Source: UBA961 sp041191145
GTDB taxonomy: Bacteria > Bacteroidota > Ignavibacteria > Kapaibacteriales > UBA961
Length of the DNA stretch: 64,000 nt
Assembly (NCBI GenBank): GCA_041191145.1
Contig: JBEEPK010000002.1
Span: 1 to 64,000 of the forward strand
Reading direction: 5' to 3'
The position numbers were made by a program, and so were the translations under genes. The notes beneath the pieces were generated by a model. The model searched no databases. It was not told the origin of the DNA and saw nothing but the letters and a program-made list of their open reading frames with translations. This document shows, one piece after another, positions 1 to 8,610 of this stretch (position 1 is its first letter; each line of letters opens with the position of its first letter).

Positions 1-1136
1 CCCATGATTTCTTTATTATTTGCAATATGTAAAATCACGCCAATCAAGATGGGGGCAGTTATTCCATAGAGAATAGCAGTGGCGATGAGCGCATCAATCG
101 GACTAATGCCAAAGAGATGCAGTGATAATCCCAATATGAGGGAAAATGCCATAATGCTATAAAAACCTTTGGCTTGCTTGAATGTTCTATCTAATCCTTT
201 TGGGAGATGTAAGATTTCAGTGAACATATAACTCAGTGAACCACTGAGTACAGGTATTGCGATGAGTCCGGTTCCTATAACCCCAAGACTGAATAATATG
301 CTGGCAGCATTACCAAGCAAAGGATATAAAGCAAGAGCGGCTTCTTCTACAGTATTGATTTCCCTGATCCCATTAGGAAAGAGAACAAGTCCTGCTGTTA
401 AGATGATACAATACATGATGATCCCTGAGAATATCATTCCTGAATCTATATCTGATTCCATGGATTTTATATCTGTTTTGTTCACCAAGATAATGTGATT
501 ATGTTCCTTTTCTTCCACTTCCATTGATGCCTGCCAAAAAAAGAGATATGGCGAAATAGTAGTGCCCAGTATACCAACTAGAATAAGGAAATACTCTTTG
601 GTGAAATGTATTTGTGGAATGAATGATGATGAGATGATATGAGAAAACGACATTCCATCATAATAGAATGGAACGATGCAATACACAAGTAATGAGAGAC
701 ACAGATACTTGAGAATGCTCGTAATCTTTTTATATGGCAAATACATCATAAATACAAAAAGGAGCATAGTAAAGAATACACTGAAATATGCAGGTTCTAT
801 CTTGGGAAAAAGCATAGTTCCAACAGCCCCCATTCCAGCAATATTCGCTCCGATATTGAGTACAATTGCAGGAGCACCTAAACCAATAGTCAAGTATAAC
901 ACCCATTTCGGATAATGGAGTCGCAAAGTGCCTGCAAGACCTTGCCCAGTGACCAATCCAATTCTTGCACACATTCTTTGTATGACCGCCATGAGAGGAA
1001 AGGCAAGAAATGCAGTCCACAAAGTGGCAAGACCAAACATGGCACCCGCTTGTGTATAGGTAGCAATGCCTGAGGGATCATCATCACTTGCGCCTGTAAT
1101 GATGCCGGGACCGAAATATTTAGTAATGAATTTCAT
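1..1136 (-). CDS. NRAMP-related divalent metal transporter (C-terminus cut by window edge)
   Basis: Multi-pass inner-membrane protein of the NRAMP/SLC11 family, which moves divalent metal with protons. The 378 visible codons are open, and the C-terminus lies beyond position 1. Helix 1 carries GASDDDPSGIATYTQAGA (residues 15-32), where the canonical metal-binding motif is DPGN; here it reads D20-P21-S22-G23, so the asparagine ligand is gone. Helix 6 carries GTTISPYLFFWQAS (191-204), where the canonical motif is A-x-x-M-P-H; the soft-metal methionine ligand is replaced by Ser195. NRAMP-related proteins lacking that methionine include a clade shown to carry Mg2+. Substrate here is therefore uncertain, and Mn/Fe should not be assumed. 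The start is the first ATG, only 8 nt after an upstream terminator hairpin, with no clear ribosome site. Confidence 0.88.
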   Translation of the reverse strand, partial: MKFITKYFGPGIITGASDDDPSGIATYTQAGAMFGLATLWTAFLAFPLMAVIQRMCARIGLVTGQGLAGTLRLHYPKWVLYLTIGLGAPAIVLNIGANIAGMGAVGTMLFPKIEPAYFSVFFTMLLFVFMMYLPYKKITSILKYLCLSLLVYCIVPFYYDGMSFSHIISSSFIPQIHFTKEYFLILVGILGTTISPYLFFWQASMEVEEKEHNHIILVNKTDIKSMESDIDSGMIFSGIIMYCIILTAGLVLFPNGIREINTVEEAALALYPLLGNAASILFSLGVIGTGLIAIPVLSGSLSYMFTEILHLPKGLDRTFKQAKGFYSIMAFSLILGLSLHLFGISPIDALIATAILYGITAPILIGVILHIANNKEIM

Positions 1137-1142
1137 GGAATG

Positions 1143-1170
1143 AAAAAGCCCAAGAATATACTTGGGCTTT
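1143..1170 (-). terminator. Intrinsic terminator after the fiber-like gene
   Basis: A perfect 10-bp stem (1145-1154 with 1161-1170, 6-nt loop) runs into five Ts on the minus strand. It lies about 24 bases after the stop of the large repeat protein and ends about 8 bases before the NRAMP start codon. The NRAMP gene therefore needs read-through or a promoter inside or overlapping the hairpin. Confidence 0.8.
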
Positions 1171-1193
1171 AAGTTACTAGAGAAATGTTTTGA

Positions 1194-4100
1194 TTAGGTT
1201 GTAGAAATTAATATCCATCTATTCTTAGTTGTACTGTATATAAACACAGCAACTTGATCAGGATTAATTGTTTTATTTGCTACACCTAATATCATTCTAT
1301 TTATCGCTAGACTTGCTGGATCTTCTTCAACAAACACTATATTTTTAGTTGTACTGTTGAAAAGATAAATTATTCTACCATTTTCTCCATTTGCAAAGCC
1401 ATTTATATCTGTATTTATACCCGCATTTACCATCTTGAAAAATGCATGTGCTGTAATATTAATATTATTGATTTCAGAAGCACCTGATCTTAAAACATCA
1501 ATATCAAGTTCTGTACCTTCAGATAAAACCAATTTTTGTACACTAGCAGTAGCATTGCCTGGAGTCCAAGCAGTTCCATTCCAAATTAGCGAATTTCCTG
1601 TTGCAGGGGCTGATGCTGAGATAGCATATGACTGTAATTGTGAAGCATTCGCTCCAGAACTACTTGCATCCCAACTTAAATTTCCTGCACCATCTGTTTT
1701 AAGTACTTGGCCAGCTGTACCATCAGAGGCAGGTAGTGTATATGTTACATTACTGCCCATTAGATCTGCTGCCTTGAAAGCTGTATAATTACTTCCATTT
1801 GCAGCGAGTTCATACCATCTAATTTCGCCGGTATTTCCTGCACTTGCTCCTGTAGGGGTAACATTAAAATTATTACTTGCTGATAGAGTAGTGAATGCAC
1901 CAGTATTTGGTGTTGTTGAACCTATAGTACCAGGAGAAGCCCAGTTTGCAGAGGTTGTAGACCAAGAAAGAACACCAGAACCATTTGTTGTAAGTGATTG
2001 TCCACTTGTTCCATCAGCTGCGGGTAAGGTATAGGTTACATTTGCTGTTTGTGACTGAGCAATAAAAGCAGTATAGTGATCACCGCTTGCTGATGCATTA
2101 GGTTCATAATAACGCAATTGATTATAAATACTAGTATTACCAGTATTTGAGATACTTATACCTTTTTCCTGGTCAGTACCATAAAATATTCTGAAACGGG
2201 AATCGCCTGAAGTACTAAACTGGTCAATATGCCAATCACCAGCTTCTGCAGCACCAGCATTATCAACAGCTTTTAAATTGATTTGGCCACCTTCTCCATT
2301 TCCTTGCTTGGCTACAGTCATCTCACCCGTTGATAATAATGTACCATTAACTGTTAGGGCATTGGTAGTAAAATTTCCATAAATCAGCGGTGTATCTGTT
2401 TCTGAATTATCTATAAATAATAAGTTATTACTAGCTGATAGGCCACCACCTGAAGTAGGTCCTGCATTCGCACCAAGAGTAACATTACCACTACCAGTAA
2501 TTCTATACCCTGATTGATAACCAATCACTGTATTTACATGACCATCTTTATTGCTGTATAAACTTTGATAACCGACAGCGACATTATTATCACCATTATA
2601 AGAATTTCTAAATGCACCGGCACCAATAATCGTATTTGCACTTACAGTTCCAGGTACTGCACCTGAACCAGCCTGATCATGACTTCCATTATACATGGCA
2701 TCTTTACCAATTACAACATTATAGTTTCCACTTTGATAACTTCTGAAAATTCTATTTCCAAGAAGTGTATTTTCATTTCCAGTTGAAGAATAACCTGATT
2801 CATAGCCAATAGCTATATTTTGATCACCAGTTGCTTGATACATTGAAGTATGTCCAATAGCAATTGACATTAGTTGATTGGTCAAAGAAGCACCAGCATA
2901 AGATCCTATACCAACATTTCCTGTACCAGAAGTAATTTGATTTAAACTATTGAAGCCTATACTTGTATTAAAAATACCAGAACTTATATTATACAATGTT
3001 CCTGACCCAACACCTGTATTACCTTGAGCATTATTTAAAGTGCCTGTATGTTCATGTCCAATGATCAAAGAATTAGAGAAATTTGCTCCTCCAGATTTAG
3101 CATCTGTTAATGCATCTAGAGTGCCAGCAGCCGTTGCCCATGCTAAATTTCCACTTCCATCTGTTGAAAGAACTTGTCCACTTGTTCCAGAATTGGTTGG
3201 CAAGGTAAATAATAGATTCGTTGTTTGGCTTGTTCCGTTTGGACCAACAATATCTGTATAATTTGATGCATCTGTATCATAAACTCTCAAAGTTCCTTTT
3301 AGAGAAGTTACATCTGTGTTTGCATCGCCAAGTGCTGTATTTCCATTAACAGTAAGATCGCCTGAAGCTGTTACATTTGTTCCGCTTACTGAAGATGACC
3401 AACTTAAATTGCCGGAACCATCTGTGATGAGCATATTATTTGCTGCACCGGCATTTGTAGGAAGAATAAAGTTCAAATTGCCAGCCTGTGCTGTGCCATC
3501 AGGACCCTTAATCTCAGTATAATGTGTAGCATCGGTATCAAAAACTCTAAGTGAACCCTTGAGTGAAGTGACATCGGTATTTGCATCACCGAGAGCAGTA
3601 TTACCATTGACAGCAAGATTTCCGGATGCAGTTACATTGGTAGTATTTACAGATGAAGACCAAGAAAGTACACCTGATCCATTTGTTGTTAGCATATTGC
3701 CACTTGACCCGTCTGCTGAAGGCAATGTATATGTAACATTTACTGCCATTGCATCAGCAGCTTTAAATGCTGAATAATTTGATCCATTTGCTGCAAGTTC
3801 ATACCATCTAATCTCACCGGTATTACCCGCACCTGTTCCCGTTGGCTGCAAGCTCAATGCACCATTGGCAGACAGGGTTGTAAATGCACCGGTATTAGGA
3901 GTTGTTGAGCCAATTGTACCGGGAGCTGACCAATCGGGTGTTGGAGTAGACCATGAAAGTGTTCCAGATCCATTGGTAGTGAGTACTTTTCCATTTGAAC
4001 CGGCATCAGTTGGAAGAATAAAGTTCAAATCTGCAATTTGTGCTGTGCCATCCCCACCTTTAATATCTGTATAATTTGAAGCATCAGAATCATATACTCT

Positions 4101-4727
4101 GAGAGTACCATTAAGTGAAGTGATATCGCTACTCGAATTACCAAGTATAGTATTCCCACCAACGGTTAAATCTCCAGTTGCTGAAACATTGCTACCACTT
4201 ACTGAAGGTGACCAAACCAATTGGCCTGAACCATTTGTTGTTAGCATATTACCATTTGAACCATCCGCACTAGGCAATGTATACACTACATTAGCTGCCA
4301 TTGCATCAGCAGCCTTAAATGCTGAATAATTTGTTCCATTCGCTGCAAGTTCAAACCATCTTACTTCGCCTGTATTTCCTGCATTTGTACCGGTTGGAAG
4401 TACATTGAAATTGCCATTTGCAGATAATGTTGTAAAAGCACCAGTGCTTGGAGAACTAGATCCAATATCACTAGATACATTCCGCCAAACCAATTCCCCG
4501 GAATTATCATAAACAAGTGCTTCACCGGCAAGTGGTGGATTTCTTGGTAAAATATAGTGTATGCTGGACGATTGATTTAAAGGTGCACGGAAGGTTGTAA
4601 GATGACCTGAATTGGATTGAAAATAAATTCTACCATTGTTAGTCCCAGCCCAATTCTGTGCCTTCTGTGAATGCAGAAAGTTCACCACCCCCAAAAAGCC
4701 TAAACAAAATATGAGAAAAAATCTCAT
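1194..4727 (-). CDS. Large secreted repeat protein, tail-fiber/YadA-head-like (1177 aa)
   Basis: The chosen start, MRFFLIFCLGFLGVVNFLHSQ, gives a clean signal peptide and is preceded by GAGG (4732-4735). The reading frame is open 44 codons further upstream, but that stretch does not look like a signal peptide. The N-terminal half and the end are built of near-identical blocks of about 100 residues (GAFTTLSANG, GNTGEIRWYELAANG, YTLPSADG, NGSGVLSW). The centre, about residues 570-830, holds some eleven short repeats such as NNVAVGYQSLYS and GNVGIGSYAG. These resemble the left-handed beta-roll head of YadA-type trimeric adhesins. No beta-barrel anchor or sorting domain is visible at the C-terminus, so the mode of surface attachment is unknown. 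Role inferred: extracellular fiber or adhesin. Confidence 0.75.
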   Translation of the reverse strand: MRFFLIFCLGFLGVVNFLHSQKAQNWAGTNNGRIYFQSNSGHLTTFRAPLNQSSSIHYILPRNPPLAGEALVYDNSGELVWRNVSSDIGSSSPSTGAFTTLSANGNFNVLPTGTNAGNTGEVRWFELAANGTNYSAFKAADAMAANVVYTLPSADGSNGNMLTTNGSGQLVWSPSVSGSNVSATGDLTVGGNTILGNSSSDITSLNGTLRVYDSDASNYTDIKGGDGTAQIADLNFILPTDAGSNGKVLTTNGSGTLSWSTPTPDWSAPGTIGSTTPNTGAFTTLSANGALSLQPTGTGAGNTGEIRWYELAANGSNYSAFKAADAMAVNVTYTLPSADGSSGNMLTTNGSGVLSWSSSVNTTNVTASGNLAVNGNTALGDANTDVTSLKGSLRVFDTDATHYTEIKGPDGTAQAGNLNFILPTNAGAANNMLITDGSGNLSWSSSVSGTNVTASGDLTVNGNTALGDANTDVTSLKGTLRVYDTDASNYTDIVGPNGTSQTTNLLFTLPTNSGTSGQVLSTDGSGNLAWATAAGTLDALTDAKSGGANFSNSLIIGHEHTGTLNNAQGNTGVGSGTLYNISSGIFNTSIGFNSLNQITSGTGNVGIGSYAGASLTNQLMSIAIGHTSMYQATGDQNIAIGYESGYSSTGNENTLLGNRIFRSYQSGNYNVVIGKDAMYNGSHDQAGSGAVPGTVSANTIIGAGAFRNSYNGDNNVAVGYQSLYSNKDGHVNTVIGYQSGYRITGSGNVTLGANAGPTSGGGLSASNNLLFIDNSETDTPLIYGNFTTNALTVNGTLLSTGEMTVAKQGNGEGGQINLKAVDNAGAAEAGDWHIDQFSTSGDSRFRIFYGTDQEKGISISNTGNTSIYNQLRYYEPNASASGDHYTAFIAQSQTANVTYTLPAADGTSGQSLTTNGSGVLSWSTTSANWASPGTIGSTTPNTGAFTTLSASNNFNVTPTGASAGNTGEIRWYELAANGSNYTAFKAADLMGSNVTYTLPASDGTAGQVLKTDGAGNLSWDASSSGANASQLQSYAISASAPATGNSLIWNGTAWTPGNATASVQKLVLSEGTELDIDVLRSGASEINNINITAHAFFKMVNAGINTDINGFANGENGRIIYLFNSTTKNIVFVEEDPASLAINRMILGVANKTINPDQVAVFIYSTTKNRWILISTT

Positions 4728-4837
4728 TATACCAACCTCGTGTAATGTAATAAATTTTATGCGTTTACATGAAATTACTGAAAAGCCACTTGTTAACCAA
4801 GTTGTTAAAGATAGTGTTACTATTACACTGTGAAAAA

Positions 4838-4845
4838 CAAATGTA
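4838..4845 (-). promoter_or_regulatory. Candidate -7 box for the fiber-like gene
   Basis: On the minus strand this reads TACATTTG, a full match to the Bacteroidota -7 consensus TAnnTTTG, and would give a leader of about 100 nt. No matching -33 TTTG is visible at 19 bp, so support is partial. Confidence 0.4.
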
Positions 4846-4892
4846 CATGGTGAAAACAAATGATGTCATTTATGTACATATCTCAAATATCC

Positions 4893-4900
4893 TATATTTG
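4893..4900 (+). promoter_or_regulatory. Candidate -7 box for the permease operon
   Basis: TATATTTG matches the Bacteroidota TAnnTTTG consensus and lies about 90 bases before the permease start, back to back with the candidate promoter of the divergent fiber-like gene. Confidence 0.45.
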
Positions 4901-4991
4901 AGCATTGCCGGGGCATTGATGATTGAGCATCAAGGGAATTATGCTGATATTATCTTCGCCGGATATGAGTCAAAGAAAGAGAGATAATTAC

Positions 4992-6308
4992 ATGAAACAA
5001 TCGCATTTCGGGCCTATTGCCGCAATGTCCATAGTCATTGCAAATATGATAGGCACAGGAGTATTTACAAGTCTGGGCTATCAATTACTGACCATTCAAG
5101 ATTTTGCTGCAATTATTGCATTATGGGTGATTGGTGGCTTACTTTCTCTTTGTGGTGCTTTTGTCTATGCCGAGCTTGGTGCTTTATTCCCTCATTCAGG
5201 TGGTGAATATCGGTATTTATCAGATGTTTTTCATCCAAGCATAGGATTTCTCTCAGGTTGGACAAGTTCCACGATTGGCTTCACTGCGCCTCTTGCCATG
5301 AGTGCTATTGCTGTGGGGAATTATGTTGTGGCTTCCATTGGTATGGGACATCCCATGATAATCGGACTCATCACGCTTCTCACTTTGACTGCCATCCATA
5401 CCATGAGTCATAAGGCCAGCGGTGCTTTTCAGTCATTCTCAACTGGTGCCAAAGTATTATTTGTTACTTTACTCATCATCCTTGGTTTTTCTCATGCAGA
5501 CTGGAATTTCGAGCATTTTACGCCAACCATTTCCACTGCTCAACAAATGACTTCACCTTCATTCGCTGTTTCTCTCATCTATGTGATCTTTGCCTATTCC
5601 GGCTGGAATGCATCTGCATATGTTGCTTCAGAGTTGAAAAATCCGGAAAGAGATGTTCCTCTTTCAATTATACTCGGAACGGTATTCGTGACCATTGTTT
5701 ATGTACTCATCAATATGATGTTTCTCATGGTTGCTCCGATTAATGAGCTAATGGTGAATCCTGAAACCATGATGCCAAAAGAATTGGTTGTTATTGCCGG
5801 CTCACATTTTCTGCCTCCAATATTTGCAACCATTTCCGGACTCATCATTGCTTTTATGTTGATTTCTTCCATGAGTGCGATGGTTGTTGCAGGACCAAGA
5901 GTTCTACGCTCGATGGTGAGCGAATATCTGCCAAGTCAACAAGGGAAAGATATATCAACCATTCCAGTGAAAAGCATTTGGATACAAACTGGCATTGCGG
6001 TTCTGATGATCTTGACTAGCACTTATGACACTTTGATTACATTCACGACTTTTCTGATCACGCTTTTTTCTTCGCTTACTGCACTCGCAGCTATCTATGC
6101 AAGATTCAGCATGAGAAAAGCATATAGACCCTATCGCATGTTTGCTTATCCGGCAACTCCTGTCCTTTTCTTACTCATAAATCTGTGGATCATGCAAAAG
6201 ACCATTCAGGATAAACCCACTGACATATATTATGTTGCCGGAATACTCATTACCGGTATTATTGCTTATATCATGTTTTCCACGAAAAAATCTCAGGTGA
6301 ATGCATGA
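4992..6308 (+). CDS. APC-family amino-acid permease
   Basis: A 438-residue inner-membrane transporter of the amino acid-polyamine-organocation superfamily, with about twelve hydrophobic segments. The helix-1 motif NMIGTGVFTSLG (residues 18-29) is the family's unwound substrate-binding stretch. The APC-type segment YSGWNASAYVASELKNPERDVP follows helix 6. I chose MKQSHFGPIAAMS at 4992, preceded by AAAGAGAG, over the longer open frame from 4923, because the added 23 residues are not family-like. Substrate cannot be read from the sequence. It is the first gene of a three-gene plus-strand chain: its stop overlaps the next start as ATGA. Confidence 0.88.
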   Translation: MKQSHFGPIAAMSIVIANMIGTGVFTSLGYQLLTIQDFAAIIALWVIGGLLSLCGAFVYAELGALFPHSGGEYRYLSDVFHPSIGFLSGWTSSTIGFTAPLAMSAIAVGNYVVASIGMGHPMIIGLITLLTLTAIHTMSHKASGAFQSFSTGAKVLFVTLLIILGFSHADWNFEHFTPTISTAQQMTSPSFAVSLIYVIFAYSGWNASAYVASELKNPERDVPLSIILGTVFVTIVYVLINMMFLMVAPINELMVNPETMMPKELVVIAGSHFLPPIFATISGLIIAFMLISSMSAMVVAGPRVLRSMVSEYLPSQQGKDISTIPVKSIWIQTGIAVLMILTSTYDTLITFTTFLITLFSSLTALAAIYARFSMRKAYRPYRMFAYPATPVLFLLINLWIMQKTIQDKPTDIYYVAGILITGIIAYIMFSTKKSQVNA

Positions 6309-7825
6309 AGTTCATAGTGATGATTCTATTATTGATCATGGGATGTACTGAAGAAAAAAAGGTAATTACGAAGGTATCAAAGAAGAGAGTCGAAAAAGAG
6401 ACAAGTGGATTCTTGACATTGCAAAGACAGCCATCAGCAGACATGGTTGAGTTTAAAGTGTATCTATTAGATTCTATTCATCCTCCATTCAATGTTGATA
6501 CAATATCATCGTATGATAGATTTCCCGGAATCGCTACCTTTCGTGGTGGACCATTTCGTGATATGCCATTGACCGGACTCTTGGATTCCATGCCAACCTC
6601 ATTACACATCGATTGGGTGTTCAAAACAAATGGCGGTAAATTCGGCGAAGGTGTAAATGGCAAGGGTCGCGGTTGGGGTGGTGGTGCCGGATGGACGGGG
6701 CAGCCATGTCTTAAAGTCGATACAATCAAAAAGGCAATTACACTGTATCAAGGATCACTTGCGGGTAAAGTTTTTCGTTTGGATTATGCCACAGGAATGG
6801 AAACAGATAGTGCCCTTGACATACATAATCCGATCAAAGGTTCTGTGGCATTAGACCCTGAATTGTCAGATATGCTCTATATAGGACAGGGCATACGATA
6901 TCAATCGGAATCCGGAGCAAGAGCATTCAATCTCATGAGTGGAAAACAAGTCGCATTTCAAACTGCATATGATAGACATGCCAAAAGAAGCTGGGGATTT
7001 TTTGATAGTTCTCCCATAGCTTGGGGACCCTATCTGATATGGCCTGCTGAAAATGGCATCCTCTATAAATTTCTCAGAACAGCAGATGGGTTTAAGCCAC
7101 ATTCGAAATTTGTGTATTCCGTGAAAGGGAATTCGCATCTTGGCTTGGAGGCAAGCATCGCAATCTATGGTAGATATGGAATCTTTGCAGATAATGGTGG
7201 AAGCATCATTTGCATTGATCTTGAAACACTCACACCAATGTGGTATAGTGCGAATGGTGATGACACCGATGCCACTCCTGTGATTGCAATTGAAAATGGA
7301 AAGCCATTTGTATATACAGGATCAGAGGTTGATAAGCAAGGGAAGCAGGGGATGTCTGTTTTTCGTAAACTTTCAGTCTTGACTGGAGAAGAAATATGGC
7401 GATATGAACAAGCTTGTCATTCAATCAGCATTGGCAAACATATCCTGAATGGTGGGATGCTTGGTACGCCATTATTGGGTAGAGACAATTGTTCATCAAT
7501 GATTTTTACATCTTTTGTTCAACATAGACCAGGGAATTCAGGTGTACTCACTGCTTTCGACAGAGTATCAGGTGCAGTGAAATGGCAAACTGAATTGTCA
7601 GCATATTCTTGGTCTTCACCAATTGGCTATATGGTGAAAGGTGGAGGATTCATTATTCTCATGGGTGATGTCATTGGAAATATCTATGTGATACATGGAA
7701 CAACGGGTGAAATACTTATCAAACAAAGAGTGGGTTCAAATTTTGAAGCATCTCCAATACCTTGGAGAAATACGGCTGTGATTACTTCGAGAGGAACAAA
7801 TATGTATAGGATTTCATTGCGATGA
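6305..7825 (+). CDS. PQQ-type beta-propeller lipoprotein
   Basis: A 506-residue exported protein beginning MKFIVMILLLIMGC, a short signal with a lipobox, so Cys14 is the probable lipidation site. The rest is repeated beta-propeller blades of the PQQ/BamB type, for example GNIYVIHGTTGEILIKQRVG and GVLTAFDRVSGAVKWQTELS. A glycine-rich stretch lies near residues 115-135. I see no quinoprotein catalytic signature, so a binding or scaffold role at the envelope is more likely than dehydrogenase activity. The gene overlaps the permease before it and the hydrolase after it by 4 nt each, suggesting coupled translation. Confidence 0.8.
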   Translation: MKFIVMILLLIMGCTEEKKVITKVSKKRVEKETSGFLTLQRQPSADMVEFKVYLLDSIHPPFNVDTISSYDRFPGIATFRGGPFRDMPLTGLLDSMPTSLHIDWVFKTNGGKFGEGVNGKGRGWGGGAGWTGQPCLKVDTIKKAITLYQGSLAGKVFRLDYATGMETDSALDIHNPIKGSVALDPELSDMLYIGQGIRYQSESGARAFNLMSGKQVAFQTAYDRHAKRSWGFFDSSPIAWGPYLIWPAENGILYKFLRTADGFKPHSKFVYSVKGNSHLGLEASIAIYGRYGIFADNGGSIICIDLETLTPMWYSANGDDTDATPVIAIENGKPFVYTGSEVDKQGKQGMSVFRKLSVLTGEEIWRYEQACHSISIGKHILNGGMLGTPLLGRDNCSSMIFTSFVQHRPGNSGVLTAFDRVSGAVKWQTELSAYSWSSPIGYMVKGGGFIILMGDVIGNIYVIHGTTGEILIKQRVGSNFEASPIPWRNTAVITSRGTNMYRISLR

Positions 7826-8610
7826 AAAGTGTTATTACTGTAATATCAATAGTATTCTTCTTCCATCTTAGTGTTGAAGGTGGAATCAGTTATCATAAAA
7901 AGGGAAGTGGTTATCCATTTATTTTAAGCAAACCAAAAGGCTATGTGAAAGGACAACCCATGCCATTGATTGTGTTTTTACATGGGAAAAGTCTGAGTGG
8001 TGATTCACTTGAAAAATTAAAAGCCTATGGCACCATCTCCGCAATCACAAAAGGGAAGCATATTCCCGCGCTTGTTGTTGCACCACAAACTCCGGAAGGC
8101 GAGGGTTGGGTGCCTGCAAAAATCATGAGACTTATCAATCATATCAAGAGAATTGCATCGGTTGATACCAATAGGATTTATGTCACGGGTATGAGCATGG
8201 GAGGATATGGAACATTTCGATTCGTTGCCGCCTATCCGCATATCGTGGCTGCTGCCGCACCAATGGCGGGTGGTGGAGATCTTCATGGAGCGAAGAATCT
8301 GAGTACTGTTCCGCTATGGGTTTTACATGGGAAGAAAGATGTGGATGTGCCATTTGTTCAATCATCAAAAATGGTTGCCGCCATCGCAAAATGTGATAGT
8401 ACGAAATGTATCTTCACGCCTTTCCCAAAACTTGGACATGCAGAGTTCACCCAAATGTTTGAAAAAGATGAACTCTATGAATGGTTATTGGCACACAAAA
8501 GAGAACAAGGAATATCTTCTTTGAAAATGCCAGTTCCTCGCATTCCGACATTGCGATATAGTCCTGTGAAGAAAAAGAAGGACACTGTCAATAGTGCTTT
8601 ACCTCGATGA
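7822..8610 (+). CDS. Exported alpha/beta-hydrolase (esterase/peptidase-like)
   Basis: 262 residues with an N-terminal hydrophobic signal (about 1-20). The catalytic triad is readable: nucleophile Ser125 in GMSMGG, Asp173 in HGKKDVDVP and His206 in KLGHAEF. An HG oxyanion turn sits at 54-55. The layout matches the predicted-peptidase/PHB-depolymerase-like esterases found after glycan or lipid binding genes. Substrate is not evident. The start overlaps the propeller gene's stop as ATGA. The 3' end overlaps the convergent gene on the other strand by 12 bases, with no terminator between them. Confidence 0.85.
   Translation: MKSVITVISIVFFFHLSVEGGISYHKKGSGYPFILSKPKGYVKGQPMPLIVFLHGKSLSGDSLEKLKAYGTISAITKGKHIPALVVAPQTPEGEGWVPAKIMRLINHIKRIASVDTNRIYVTGMSMGGYGTFRFVAAYPHIVAAAAPMAGGGDLHGAKNLSTVPLWVLHGKKDVDVPFVQSSKMVAAIAKCDSTKCIFTPFPKLGHAEFTQMFEKDELYEWLLAHKREQGISSLKMPVPRIPTLRYSPVKKKKDTVNSALPR

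Noticed and set aside
3040..4329. Series of plus-strand open frames of about 65-75 codons opposite the fiber-like gene
   Set aside because: They recur with the block repeats of the minus-strand gene, have similar antisense sequences and lack ribosome sites.
4728..4859. 44-codon N-terminal extension of the fiber-like protein
   Set aside because: It contains no signal-like layout and covers the candidate promoter region; the internal ATG with GAGG upstream gives a clean signal peptide.
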